This document shows positions 27,787-36,586 of a stretch of 64,000 bases of DNA, in pieces. Positions within the stretch are counted from its first letter, which is position 1. The number at the start of each line of letters is the position of its first letter. Both the position numbers and the translations under genes were made by a program. Source of the stretch: CAZEAC01 sp964510065 (lineage in GTDB: Bacteria; Bdellovibrionota_C; UBA2361; CAIXSY01); the NCBI GenBank assembly GCA_964510065.1, contig CAZEAC010000001.1, positions 103,489 through 167,488 on the forward strand. Reading direction: 5' to 3'. Below the pieces are notes generated by a model. The model was not told where the DNA came from and made no database searches. It worked only from the letters and a program-made list of their open reading frames with translations.

Positions 27787-28476
27787 ATGAATAAGTTGAT
27801 GGCGATGACTAGGGTTGTTCCCCCAAATTCGATGATGGTTCCCTTCATCAAACTCATCGGTGGTGGGAAGTTCGGTCCGGGAGGGACCGAAATCTCGAGC
27901 TGGATGGTTGCCGTTCCTTTCGCGGAGCTCCGCGCAGTGCGCGCGGCGGTTGCCGCAGACGAAGTGCCGCTCGCAAACGCGGCAATATGCTGCCTGACAC
28001 CAAAGGGAGAATCGGAGTACTTCGAAGTATCGATGCGCAATTTCGGTGGATGGGGCGCGCCTAATCTCTTCGAGGAGCTCGAGGCCTCGTTTGCTTTGCC
28101 TGAGTCGACACCGCTTGTCGGCTTGGACGGAAAAAACGTGAGGCTTGATCACTCGGTCAAAGGCGTGATCTTTATCGACGAAGCGGGGGTGCCGTTGCGT
28201 AGCGCCGACAGTGCCCCGGTTGAACTGCGGTACAATCTTACCAACTTCAAAAAGGGAGGAGGTACGTATTCTGAAGATGGTCGGGTATGGAAGATTTCGG
28301 TGAACGGAACCGAGTACACCGGCCATCTGGCATTTGTTGCCACAGACAATCGGCAGCGAATCTTCGGTGTTGTCGCGTACGTCAAAGTGACGAAGACGCC
28401 GCCGGAAAAAGTTGTCTACTGCGAGGCGATTGCGGTGCTGCCGCAGCTTTTGGTCAAGGCGCTTGCCAACGCGTAA
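27787..28476 (+). CDS. Hypothetical protein
   Basis: 229 residues, soluble. A Gly/Pro-rich N-terminus (KLIGGGKFGPGGTEISSW) leads to a beta-rich body (SVKGVIFIDEAGVPLRSADS, WKISVNGTEYTGHLAFVAT). No signal peptide and no family recognised. AAAGG four bases before the ATG supports the start. It is separated by 250 bp from the operon before it. A minus-strand frame of 238 codons covering the same bases is treated as its shadow. Confidence 0.55.
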   Translation: MNKLMAMTRVVPPNSMMVPFIKLIGGGKFGPGGTEISSWMVAVPFAELRAVRAAVAADEVPLANAAICCLTPKGESEYFEVSMRNFGGWGAPNLFEELEASFALPESTPLVGLDGKNVRLDHSVKGVIFIDEAGVPLRSADSAPVELRYNLTNFKKGGGTYSEDGRVWKISVNGTEYTGHLAFVATDNRQRIFGVVAYVKVTKTPPEKVVYCEAIAVLPQLLVKALANA

Positions 28477-28781
28477 TGCGCTAAGAATCAGGTCATTAAT
28501 TTGCGCCAGGTGTTTCGTCGCTACGGTGACGAGATCATGCAGGAAACTGCCCTGGGAACGTGAGCGAATGGCTACAATTTACGGTTCAACGCCGTGAGTT
28601 GGCTTCCTAAAGTAGGGAAGTACACGCAGCTTGTGTAGAATAGGGTTTTCGGAAATGCATAGAATTATGTCATTTCACGGTTTCTCCTCGACACTCGCTG
28701 TCCTATTAGTTATCTCCTTATCCTAGCCTGGGCTTCTAAAAGGGAGTGGCAACGTAGAGCTGTTCCGGGCATGATTCGTAC
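28477..28781. other. Intergenic stretch
   Basis: About 305 bp. A 23-codon frame at 28653 encodes a signal-peptide-like MHRIMSFHGFSSTLAVLLV run, without a ribosome site; I do not call it. No repeat or RNA fold seen. Confidence 0.35.
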
Positions 28782-29423
28782 ATGGGTTGCTATCAGTGCG
28801 GCGGTGAGGGTGGTACGGAGGTAATACTTTGCCCAGCCTGTCGTGAGCAGAGAATAAGACAGCGATCAGAGCACGGTTCATTTCAACCTGGCCCCAATAG
28901 GCAGGCAGTCGAAGACTCTGATAATGATTCAGCGCCAGGCTTCTCGATTTTCAATTACATTGACCCTTCATTTTTGGCTGGCATCATATCGCTCCTGCTT
29001 TTTGGTGCGATGTTCTTCTATTTGAAGCCTTTTCTCATGGGCGAGCACCTCCTCAAGCAGCTTTCCCCAGACCCAGGAAATACAGTGCCGCAGCGCCAGT
29101 CCCCTGCAGTAAAGCAAGGCAAGGATTGTACCGATAGCTGTGGCAATGGGACCTGTGATGTTCGAAAAGTTGTGGGCGGACCGATCTGTATCGGTGATGC
29201 CTGTCCCTGTTTCGAAACCGCGCAAAGCTGCCCGGCCGATTGTTCGGCTGCCAAGTGTGTGTCGCGTTGTGGTGATGGGAAATGTGCGCGCCACCCCTGC
29301 TTAGGGGCCGGCTGCTCCTGTAAAGAAGATCACGATTCCTGTCCGCAGGACTGCTGTAAACAGGAGTTCATTAATGGCAGGTTGATTATTAGGGGCGGCT
29401 GCTTCGACGAGTGGCCCGATTAG
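28782..29423 (+). CDS. Zinc-ribbon, single-TM, Cys-rich repeat protein
   Basis: 213 residues in three parts. The N-terminus has CYQCGG...CPACREQR, a four-Cys zinc-ribbon pattern. One TM follows (FLAGIISLLLFGAMFFYL, about 65-85). The C-terminal part has two Cys-rich repeats beginning CTDSCGNGTCD and CVSRCGDGKCA, each ending in a CP-x-DC block (CPADC, CPQDC), a pattern common in extracellular proteins. The topology therefore predicts a cytoplasmic zinc ribbon and a disulfide-rich external domain. No clear ribosome site. Function unknown; an assembly or adhesion role would be a guess. Confidence 0.6.
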   Translation: MGCYQCGGEGGTEVILCPACREQRIRQRSEHGSFQPGPNRQAVEDSDNDSAPGFSIFNYIDPSFLAGIISLLLFGAMFFYLKPFLMGEHLLKQLSPDPGNTVPQRQSPAVKQGKDCTDSCGNGTCDVRKVVGGPICIGDACPCFETAQSCPADCSAAKCVSRCGDGKCARHPCLGAGCSCKEDHDSCPQDCCKQEFINGRLIIRGGCFDEWPD

Positions 29424-29427
29424 TGTT

Positions 29428-30297
29428 TTACCGCGGTGATGCTCGATGAACCAGAGTCGCCGGGTGCCGAGCAGCGCGGAGGCCCGGTCGAAATACGCGC
29501 GCTATCCAACAAAACGGCACGCAAGGCTCGACAAAAAGGTGGCTAGGGATATGTTTTGCAATACTTTGGTGATACTCCGGAAGTTTCGACCAATGTAATC
29601 CGGGTTTCATATGGTGCGCAGTATGGTAACCCAAATTACCCGTCGCCCAGTTATAAAAAGAGTCCATGATATTGTACGACGCGTCGTGGTGTGAGTCGGT
29701 ATGAAGCCCGGCATGGTGGTAATAGGTGTGCCAGCAGGTGAAGATATAGCCTAGTAGCATTGGGATTACGAAAAGAATAAGCGCGTTAACCCAATTCCAA
29801 TAGATAAATCCTGAAAGTAGAATTATCACAAAGGTTCCCGCGCGAAGCATGCTGCGCTGGTATTTTTTATGATTTTTCCCAACTTGCCAGGCACGGATAT
29901 ACCCCGACCAGGCGAGATTCCAGACATATTCGAAGGTGCCCATGGTTTTCCCATCGGCACGCATCCACCCTGATTCATCTTTAGTCTGATCGAGATAGTT
30001 CAAATGATGCCCTAGTACGTGGTGCAGTACCCACGCATTGGTGGTAATGCCCGTTTGAAAAGAGAAAACAACCTCGAGGACTCGGTTCCAGAAGTGTGAT
30101 CGAAACATGGCCACATGCTGATGATGATGGTTCCATGAGCAGATACAGGCTTTTGGTGCGAGGCCAATCAATGCCCATAAAGAAGTGAGCCAGATCGAGC
30201 CGCAAAGGAAAAATACCGCCAGATCCAGCGCGAAGAGCGAAAAAAACAGTGCGACAGGCACTCGGTCAGCCGGGTGACGAATAAGCCGTGGAGTCAT
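29428..30297 (-). CDS. Membrane fatty acid desaturase
   Basis: About 289 residues from the ATG at 30297. Histidine boxes of the desaturase family: HHHQH (near residue 55), HHVLGHH (near 93) and GYHTAHHMKPGLHWSKLPEYH towards the C-terminus. Four hydrophobic segments surround them. The di-iron enzyme introduces a double bond into an acyl chain in the membrane. The open frame runs upstream to 30441 through the palindromic element at 30303-30482; those residues are read from the repeat and are not part of the gene. The element ends only six bases before the start codon, so it must supply the leader. Confidence 0.85.
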   Translation of the reverse strand: MTPRLIRHPADRVPVALFFSLFALDLAVFFLCGSIWLTSLWALIGLAPKACICSWNHHHQHVAMFRSHFWNRVLEVVFSFQTGITTNAWVLHHVLGHHLNYLDQTKDESGWMRADGKTMGTFEYVWNLAWSGYIRAWQVGKNHKKYQRSMLRAGTFVIILLSGFIYWNWVNALILFVIPMLLGYIFTCWHTYYHHAGLHTDSHHDASYNIMDSFYNWATGNLGYHTAHHMKPGLHWSKLPEYHQSIAKHIPSHLFVEPCVPFCWIARVFRPGLRAARHPATLVHRASPR

Positions 30298-30302
30298 GCT
30301 AT

Positions 30303-30482
30303 GGAACCTCTGAAAAACTATGCATTTCGTCTTTGCTGGCCTTTCGGCGATCTTTGCGAGAAAACATGCCGGGAAAATACTCGAAATAGCCCTGCTATTC
30401 CTGCGTTTTTCCCGGCATGTTTTCTCGCAAATCTCATCCAAAATTCCAGCAAATCCAAAACGCCTAGTTTTTCAGAGGTTCC
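30303..30482. repeat. 180-bp palindromic element (MITE-like)
   Basis: Terminal inverted repeats GGAACCTCTGAAAAACTA (30303-30320) and TAGTTTTTCAGAGGTTCC (30465-30482) are perfect over 18 bp. Inside, TTTGCGAGAAAACATGCC (from 30353) pairs with its complement (30406-30431), and TTGCTGG pairs with CCAGCAA. Practically the whole element folds into one long hairpin with bulges. No transposase is encoded. No target duplication is clear. Confidence 0.8.
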
Positions 30483-30546
30483 CTAAGTAAAATATTCTCT
30501 GCTACGCTTCGTGAGGCCATTATTATAAAACGTTTGTCACCTACAT

Positions 30547-31377
30547 TTACTCGCAGCGTATCTTCAAGTCTACCGTGCGAAGCAAACGCTCGACGGAAAG
30601 GACGACTGACTTCTTGTCGCGGAGTGTTGAAAAAATTGTGACGATTGCACCAAGATCCGAGACGGCAACGCCGTCGGTAGCAAGCACGATATCGCCGTTT
30701 TGCAAACCTATCCGAGCAAATACACCATCGGAGCGGATTGCAAAAAGTCGCAAGCCCGTCTGACGGCCATCCTTAAAGTAGGGGACAGCTCGGGCCTGGG
30801 TAATCGCGGATGGAAATGACTGTAAGATTCTCTCGAGTTCCTGAGTGGAAATTTTTATTTCTTGTTGATCGGAATTCGTCGTCAAATTTGAACGCCCTGG
30901 AGCGGGTGACTCACGAAGTAATGATGCCGGAGAATTTACCCGCAGCACCACGAATTTTGTTCGAAAATGCCACGGCTGCTGAGTCAATTGAACGCCAGGA
31001 AAGCGACGAACAAGATCGGGAGGGGGACCACCAACAAATTCACCTGTCTCGTAGCCTTCGACATCAATATTTACGTTCGGAGGGATCCTTGCGATTCCGC
31101 TAAGCAATACAAGCAGTGGCTTGTCGCTTGGAAACGCCTGATCATTAATCTTGCTGACGACGAGAGTGTCTTCTTCGAGCATTAACCCCTGAGCGCGCTC
31201 GCCACTAATTCGGACATAGCTACCGAGTGGTGCATTGAGTTTGCCGACAATTTCCACTTTTGCTGGGATATCCGACCAGAGTACTGATTTCTTTGAATCA
31301 GCGATGCTCATTGTCGTCGTGGCAAGGGCAGGAAACAGGGTAAATAAAGCAATAAAGGCAATTCTCATCGGCCTCAT
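30547..31377 (-). CDS. Periplasmic PDZ protein, GspC-like C-terminus
   Basis: 276 residues with a signal peptide (IAFIALFTLFPALATTT). The C-terminal 100 residues match the GspC PDZ region: ELERILQSFPSAITQARAV, PYFKDGRQTGLRLFAI, FARIGLQNGDIVLATDG and a final strand VVLSVER. GspC is the type II secretion component that contacts the secretin. The protein begins with a signal peptide and lacks GspC's usual cytoplasmic lead, and no other gsp gene is near. It sits 15 nt after cysN on the same strand, so co-transcription is likely. It may instead be a free periplasmic PDZ protein. Confidence 0.65.
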   Translation of the reverse strand: MRPMRIAFIALFTLFPALATTTMSIADSKKSVLWSDIPAKVEIVGKLNAPLGSYVRISGERAQGLMLEEDTLVVSKINDQAFPSDKPLLVLLSGIARIPPNVNIDVEGYETGEFVGGPPPDLVRRFPGVQLTQQPWHFRTKFVVLRVNSPASLLRESPAPGRSNLTTNSDQQEIKISTQELERILQSFPSAITQARAVPYFKDGRQTGLRLFAIRSDGVFARIGLQNGDIVLATDGVAVSDLGAIVTIFSTLRDKKSVVLSVERLLRTVDLKIRCE

Positions 31378-31392
31378 TACTGTATGTCGATA

Positions 31393-32679
31393 CTACTGCT
31401 TTGCCAAGATCCGACCCGCTGCGACGGTGCGTTTACTTCGCGGATCTATTAATGTAAATCTATTCGCTATTGAGCATAGATTGGCCCTGTCGACTACAAT
31501 GCTCTCCTTACTATCGATCTTTACTTGCGCTATATCGTTTGCGCGGAGCGTGTCACTTCCTGGGACAAAATCGTAGTGCGCAATATTAATGCGCGAAGTG
31601 ATCGTTGGGACCGTAACTTCAAGAACTCGAGATCTCGCTTGGAATAGCAGCCGGTTGCCGGGGCGCAAGCGTTGAGGACCGATCCAACAGATTTCTGCGT
31701 GCACTGACCGAGAGAGTTGCAGAGATTTATCTGGATTCACGAGAAGGTCGCCACGCGCTACTTTTGCTCGCGGATCGACCAGTGCCCGGAGAGCAGTCGG
31801 CGCATGTGCGATTTCCCTGCGGCTTCGAAGGCCGGTAATATTGTTGAGAAGAAAGGTTTGCATTGACGGGAGTGCTTTCACGGTATCACCGGAAGCGAGC
31901 GATCCGCTTGTCAGAATACCTGCGACCTCTTTACGGCTAGTCCCACGGGCCTTGCTTCCCTTTACCCATTGCACGATAAATCGCAGATCCTTAACTGCTT
32001 CTCTCGTTTCAGGCTGGGCAGACTCGAGCAGGCTGAGAATGGAAGGGCCACGATACCAAGGGAGCTTTTTTGAGTGAGTGACGACATTATCACCATGCAG
32101 TGCCGAAATGGGAACAAATGTCGCGGAGACTCCTGGTAGTTTATCCAAAAGCTGTGAGAACTCTGAATGAAGCTGATCAAAACGGCGCTCCGAGTAATCA
32201 ACCAGGTCCATTTTATTCACCAAAATGACCAGTCGCGTAACACCAGCAAGGGCTGCGACATAGGCATGTCGCTTATTCTGTTCGACAATGCCCTTGGTTG
32301 CATCGACAAGTATAAGAGTCAAATCGGAATGCGAGGTCGCGGTGAGCATATTGTGAGTGTATTCAAAGTGCCCGGGAGTATCGGCGACTATGAAATCACG
32401 CTGCCCTCTTGAGAAGTAGCGGTATGAGGCGTCGATGGTGATGCCTTTATCACGTTCAGCGCGGAGGCCGTCGGTAAAGGCAGCAAGATTAAGATTTCCC
32501 GCATGAGCATATTCAGCCCCGCGCGCAGCAATATTCGCGATAATATCTTCGGGAATCCCGCCGGTATCAAAGAGCAATCGCCCAATCAAGGTGCTCTTCC
32601 CGTTATCGACCGACCCGGCAGTGTTAAAGCGAAGCAGGTCGCGCCTTCCAGAGTTAGTATTTTTGATGGTGTCTTGCAT
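31393..32679 (-). CDS. cysN: Sulfate adenylyltransferase subunit 1 (GTPase), CysN
   Basis: 428 residues, a GTPase of the EF-Tu class. G1 GSVDNGKST, G3 DTPGHFEYT, G4 NKMDLVD, and a DKGITIDASYRYF switch segment are seen; domains II and III follow. With CysD it makes adenosine 5'-phosphosulfate from sulfate and ATP, using GTP hydrolysis. It is not fused to CysC. The gap to cysD is about 30 bp, and the PDZ gene follows by 15 nt. No cysC or cysH is in the window. Confidence 0.93.
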   Translation of the reverse strand: MQDTIKNTNSGRRDLLRFNTAGSVDNGKSTLIGRLLFDTGGIPEDIIANIAARGAEYAHAGNLNLAAFTDGLRAERDKGITIDASYRYFSRGQRDFIVADTPGHFEYTHNMLTATSHSDLTLILVDATKGIVEQNKRHAYVAALAGVTRLVILVNKMDLVDYSERRFDQLHSEFSQLLDKLPGVSATFVPISALHGDNVVTHSKKLPWYRGPSILSLLESAQPETREAVKDLRFIVQWVKGSKARGTSRKEVAGILTSGSLASGDTVKALPSMQTFLLNNITGLRSRREIAHAPTALRALVDPRAKVARGDLLVNPDKSLQLSRSVHAEICWIGPQRLRPGNRLLFQARSRVLEVTVPTITSRINIAHYDFVPGSDTLRANDIAQVKIDSKESIVVDRANLCSIANRFTLIDPRSKRTVAAGRILAKQ

Positions 32680-32712
32680 AATGCTCCAAAAATGTATGCC
32701 GCTCAGTCCAGG

Positions 32713-33666
32713 CTATGGCCAACCAAGCCGTTTACGGGTCTCCATATCAACTCCATTTCCGTGATCTTCGGCTCTTCCGGCGCGCTCGCTAAAACGGGTG
32801 AGTTGAAGTTCAGCCAGTACTTCGTGTGGAGTTGTCGCCGCTGACTCTACGAAGCCCGTGGTATTTAGATCGCCAGCGGTTCGGCAGCGCACTCGCCTGA
32901 ATTCAATTTTCTCTCCTTGCCGCACTTCGCAGTCATTAAATACCGCTATCCAGCTGCCGTTACGCTTGAGCACCTTTCGTTGATGCGCATAGTAAATCGA
33001 TGGCAACGCGATTTTCTCTCGAGCGATATACTCCCACACGTTTCGCTCCGTCCAATTACTCAGGGGAAAGATGCGCAAATGCTCGCCGCGATTGAGTTGC
33101 GCATTGTAAAAGCCCCATGGTTCGGGGCGCTGATCATGTGGGTTCCAAAGTCCCTTTTTGTCACGTCTCGAGAAAATGCGCTCTTTTGCTCGAACAAGCT
33201 CCTCGTCTCTTCTTCCACCGCCGATCAGTCCTTGGAGTCGTAGCTCGACCACAGATCGATTTATTTGAGCGATAAGCGCTTTGATGCTTCCGGCTGATTC
33301 CTGGCGATTCTTCGACGTTGCAACGTGGTACACATACAATTCGGCGCCAAGCTCAGCCACTGTTCGGTCTCGAAAGTCCAGCACCTCGCGAAAATTGGCG
33401 CCGCTATCATAGTGAATGAAAGTAAAAGGAATCTTGAGCCGAGATGGACTATTGCTGAAAGCGCGCTTGACCAGATGCGCCACCACCGCAGAATCCTTTC
33501 CGCCTGAAAACATGAGTGCTACTGGGGATAGAGTTGCATGTGCTTCCCATAAGATATGTATCGCCTCGGCTTCAAGCTTATCCAGATTACTGAGTCCGGG
33601 GAGTCGTGAACGTTCACGAGAAGGCAATGACAATATTTTCTTTGGCGGTAGCTGTAATGTGCTCAT
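32713..33666 (-). CDS. cysD: Sulfate adenylyltransferase subunit 2, CysD
   Basis: 317 residues from the ATG at 33666 (MSTLQLPPKK); a TTG four codons upstream would be a poorer start. The PP-loop SGGKDSAVV is near residue 60. Other family blocks are FIHYDSGANFREVLDFRD, GLIGGGRRDEE, RIFSRRDKKGLWNPHDQRPE and FPLSNWTERNVWEYI. It adenylates sulfate with CysN. First gene of the cysD-cysN-PDZ operon; the start faces a MocR-type regulator across a region with a palindromic site. Confidence 0.94.
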   Translation of the reverse strand: MSTLQLPPKKILSLPSRERSRLPGLSNLDKLEAEAIHILWEAHATLSPVALMFSGGKDSAVVAHLVKRAFSNSPSRLKIPFTFIHYDSGANFREVLDFRDRTVAELGAELYVYHVATSKNRQESAGSIKALIAQINRSVVELRLQGLIGGGRRDEELVRAKERIFSRRDKKGLWNPHDQRPEPWGFYNAQLNRGEHLRIFPLSNWTERNVWEYIAREKIALPSIYYAHQRKVLKRNGSWIAVFNDCEVRQGEKIEFRRVRCRTAGDLNTTGFVESAATTPHEVLAELQLTRFSERAGRAEDHGNGVDMETRKRLGWP

Positions 33667-33718
33667 AATTAATTTCAATCTACGAATTGTTGGAGAATCT
33701 AGTGGAAAAGAGCGAGAA

Positions 33719-33757
33719 TATATACAGACTTAGATGTATGAATTGTGTATATACACA
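33719..33757. promoter_or_regulatory. Candidate MocR-family operator in the cysD/mocR divergent region
   Basis: TGTGTATATACACA (33744-33757) is a perfect 14-bp palindrome, and TATATACAGA at 33719-33728 repeats its right half (TATATACACAGA) in direct orientation. MocR-type regulators often bind repeats beside their own genes, so this is a likely binding site for both promoters. Confidence 0.45.
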
Positions 33758-33814
33758 GATTGCAATGACGCGCGCTGTGTTTCTCCTGAACTAACTGCGT
33801 ACGAGTACTGGTTT

Positions 33815-35224
33815 ATGTCGAAGACAGCTGCAAAATATCGAATGATTGCGGAAGCGCTTACTCAAGATATCGAACAAGGTAGGCTCGCAGCGGGGGACAA
33901 AGTTCCCTCGCTGCGCGGCGTCTGTACTGGACATAAGGTGAGTATTATTACGGCAAAGGCGGCGTACCGACTCTTGGAGCGAAATGGACTCCTTGAAGCC
34001 CGACCCAAGAGCGGATTCTTTGTTAAAAGTAGCGCCGAGGTGGCGCTTCCATCACCCTTTCCCGAACGGCCGAACCGTCGTCCAGTTGACCAGGAAGTGC
34101 GCATAATCGAGGAGATGTGCCGTAGATCCTTTCGTGGTGAGCTTCTGCCGCTTGCTGCGGCGCTACCCGGCCCTGAGCTTTTGCCGCTTGCTACGTTACG
34201 CCGAGTCACCAGTCGCGTGCTTCGAAGAGACAGTGCGGCATATTCACGTTATGCCGACCCGTTTGGTGTGCATCAGCTTCGTGAAGTCATCGCTCGGCAT
34301 TACCGCGCACGCGGCGTGCGTTGTGTACCCGATGATGTAGTAATCCACGGAGGTGCGCTTGATGCGATCACCACCACTCTTCGTACGCTTACTCGACCGG
34401 GTGATACTATTATTCTCGAAAAACCAACGTACTACATTCTTTTCCACGCAGCGGCGCAACTTGGACTTAAAGTGAGAACCGTTCGACACATTCCAGGAGT
34501 TGGAATTGATACGCGCGCATTGCGCAAAGCACTTCGCGAGCGCAAAGTGCGAGCATTATTGCTTATTCCCAATTTTCATAATCCAACTGGAACTCTCACC
34601 GCTGACGCGACAAAGGAAGAGATTGTCGGCATGTGTGCGCGGGCACAGGTGCTATTAATTGAAGACGACGTTTACGGCGATCTGCATTTTGGGTTGTCGC
34701 GACCATCGACGTTGCTGCACTTTGATAAGAAAGACACCGTGGTGCATTGCAGCTCGGTGAGCAAGACTTTAGGGCCCGGGTTGCGAGTGGGCTGGAGCAT
34801 CTCGCGCTACTACCGAGATGAAATTGAACGCACCAGGCTTTTTTCGCAGATCTCAACGCCTACGGTTACCCAGCTTATTGCCGCTGAGTATCTCTATTCC
34901 GAGGGATATTCAAAACATCTCAGAAGAATTTCAGCGCAGCTCTCACGACAAGGAGAGGTGTATCGCAATGCGCTTACGCAGGCGTTGCCCCAAGGAACTC
35001 GCATTTCAAAACCTCAGGGTGGCTTTGTGTTATGGGTGGAGCTTCCGAAAGGCGCTGATACGACGACGCTTTATCGCCGCGGAATTGAAGAGCATTGCGC
35101 GTTTGCTCCGGGAATTATCTTTGGGGGAGGGCCGGATGCAAAACGCTTCTTCAGGATAAGTTTTGCAACGCCATTCACCAGCGAAATTGAGAACTCGATT
35201 AGCAGGCTTGGGTCACTATTGTAG
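33815..35224 (+). CDS. GntR/MocR-type regulator with aminotransferase domain
   Basis: About 469 residues from the ATG at 33815. The N-terminal 70 residues are a GntR winged helix (YRMIAEALTQDIEQGRLAAGDKVPSLR, then LLERNGLLEARPKSGFFV with the wing). The rest is a class I aminotransferase fold: NFHNPTGTL, IEDDVYGDL and the PLP-binding Lys in HCSSVSKTLGPG. Members are PLP-sensing transcription factors, some retaining aminotransferase chemistry. Upstream in-frame ATG codons (33734) would overlap the palindrome at 33744-33757, so I prefer 33815. It is divergent from cysD and may control it, which is an inference from position. Confidence 0.85.
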   Translation: MSKTAAKYRMIAEALTQDIEQGRLAAGDKVPSLRGVCTGHKVSIITAKAAYRLLERNGLLEARPKSGFFVKSSAEVALPSPFPERPNRRPVDQEVRIIEEMCRRSFRGELLPLAAALPGPELLPLATLRRVTSRVLRRDSAAYSRYADPFGVHQLREVIARHYRARGVRCVPDDVVIHGGALDAITTTLRTLTRPGDTIILEKPTYYILFHAAAQLGLKVRTVRHIPGVGIDTRALRKALRERKVRALLLIPNFHNPTGTLTADATKEEIVGMCARAQVLLIEDDVYGDLHFGLSRPSTLLHFDKKDTVVHCSSVSKTLGPGLRVGWSISRYYRDEIERTRLFSQISTPTVTQLIAAEYLYSEGYSKHLRRISAQLSRQGEVYRNALTQALPQGTRISKPQGGFVLWVELPKGADTTTLYRRGIEEHCAFAPGIIFGGGPDAKRFFRISFATPFTSEIENSISRLGSLL

Positions 35225-35246
35225 TTCCGAGAACGCGGCCGCTTTT

Positions 35247-36434
35247 CTAATCGTCGGAGTTCTCAAGCTTAATGCAGCGCGCGGAGCAATTTCCCGAGTC
35301 GCCACCACCGGTTCGCACTCTGATGATCCACTGTGGACCCGCGGCCGCCGTATTGTATTTGAGGTACCAAATATAGCGCGTCTTCTTATTAATTTTTGCT
35401 TTGGCGTGTACCTTATCCCACTTTGCCTGAGATTCCGGCGCCAATTCCCAGTGCGTTCCACGAACAGGCGGTGTGGGTTTGTTCAACTCGACCTGCCGCT
35501 CGCTTAGTTTGTAACGTCGGAAAGCGACCTGTCCGCGACGTTTTTTGAAATCGACTACATAAGGCGGAGAGCCTTCAGTCTTCGTGACGGTGCAGTTAAC
35601 TGCAGCGGTTCCGTCGGTTTTATAGGTGACATGCGAGGCCAGGAAACAGGCGTCCCATTGCTCCAGAGGACCGATCGCACACTCTGTATCAGTTCTCCCG
35701 CCGCGCCCCTCTTCGGGGCCGCAAGGAGGAGAGTCCCATGACTCGAGGCTTGCCTGACTATTCCCGTCACCGTTGCTTCCAGGAACAAAAGCCTCGGCGC
35801 TTATGACCATGTATTTCGTGCCGAGGAGCAAAGTAGGGATCTGGGCAAAGGCCACCAGCTTGGTTGGATATTCACGCGAAAGCTCAACCATGTCGGCATC
35901 GTCAGTATCGCAAAAGTCAACGAGTCCTTCGGCTTCTGATTTTGCCTCACAGTCGTTTCCATCCCAAATATTTTGGTGCGGCCAGCCAGCGACATTCGCC
36001 GAATAGCGCGGTGGAAGATATGCCACATGGCCAAGACCGTCGTCGTCGAGTTCACGAAATGGCCGGACCACTCCGCCCACCACGGCGCGATCGAGATGCT
36101 GCACTGGAAAAAGGTTTACTTTGCCGAGAAGCCGCTTTTGGATGATTGCTTCAGCTTTGTTTATGACCTCGCGACGCAATTCGCGAAACTGCTCGAATTC
36201 TTCATCGGCTTCGAGATCCCACGCGCTTGTGTTAAGGCCTTCTTCCGATTTGGCAGCGAGCAGTGCCTCGGTAAGTGCGGACTGGATTACATACTTATTG
36301 TAGAGCATTCGTGAGATATCGATGCCACCAAAAATGAGAAGCACCAACACTGGCAATATGAGCGCAGCTTCGGTAATTGTCGTTCCGCGACTGGAGCGAA
36401 AGACGTTAGGCTTACTACGGCGCACGTTGCGCAT
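35247..36434 (-). CDS. TadE/TadG-like pilus assembly protein
   Basis: About 395 residues. The N-terminus has GTTITEAALILPVLVLLIFGGIDISRM, the TadE pattern of a short leader, a Glu after cleavage and one hydrophobic helix. The rest is a large extracytoplasmic domain with Cys residues. TadE proteins are minor pseudopilins of Tad (Flp) pili. GAGGTGG six bases before the ATG at 36434 supports the start over the upstream TTG at 36449. No other tad gene is nearby, so it could be an isolated TadE-like surface protein. Confidence 0.75.
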   Translation of the reverse strand: MRNVRRSKPNVFRSSRGTTITEAALILPVLVLLIFGGIDISRMLYNKYVIQSALTEALLAAKSEEGLNTSAWDLEADEEFEQFRELRREVINKAEAIIQKRLLGKVNLFPVQHLDRAVVGGVVRPFRELDDDGLGHVAYLPPRYSANVAGWPHQNIWDGNDCEAKSEAEGLVDFCDTDDADMVELSREYPTKLVAFAQIPTLLLGTKYMVISAEAFVPGSNGDGNSQASLESWDSPPCGPEEGRGGRTDTECAIGPLEQWDACFLASHVTYKTDGTAAVNCTVTKTEGSPPYVVDFKKRRGQVAFRRYKLSERQVELNKPTPPVRGTHWELAPESQAKWDKVHAKAKINKKTRYIWYLKYNTAAAGPQWIIRVRTGGGDSGNCSARCIKLENSDD

Positions 36435-36586
36435 AACCCACCTCTTCAAAAAACCATTGTATCGCCGCTACGTTGGGACAATACAAATCCCCTACGAAAA
36501 GTTATTAACGATAATTCGTAAGATGATGCTCAGAAAATTAAAATAAAGTGGTGTGAATTAAGATAGTTAGCAAAGTTTTTTGTGCA

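Noticed and set aside
27610..28326. Minus-strand frame of 238 codons opposite the 27787 gene
   Set aside because: The plus-strand gene has a good ribosome site and better amino acid composition; the antisense frame is Arg/His-rich.
28653..28724. 23-codon signal-peptide-like frame
   Set aside because: No ribosome site and nothing downstream in frame.
30298..30441. N-terminal extension of the desaturase reading MDEICEKTCRE
   Set aside because: It is read from the 180-bp palindrome. Family alignment and the MTPRLIRHP start fit the ATG at 30297.
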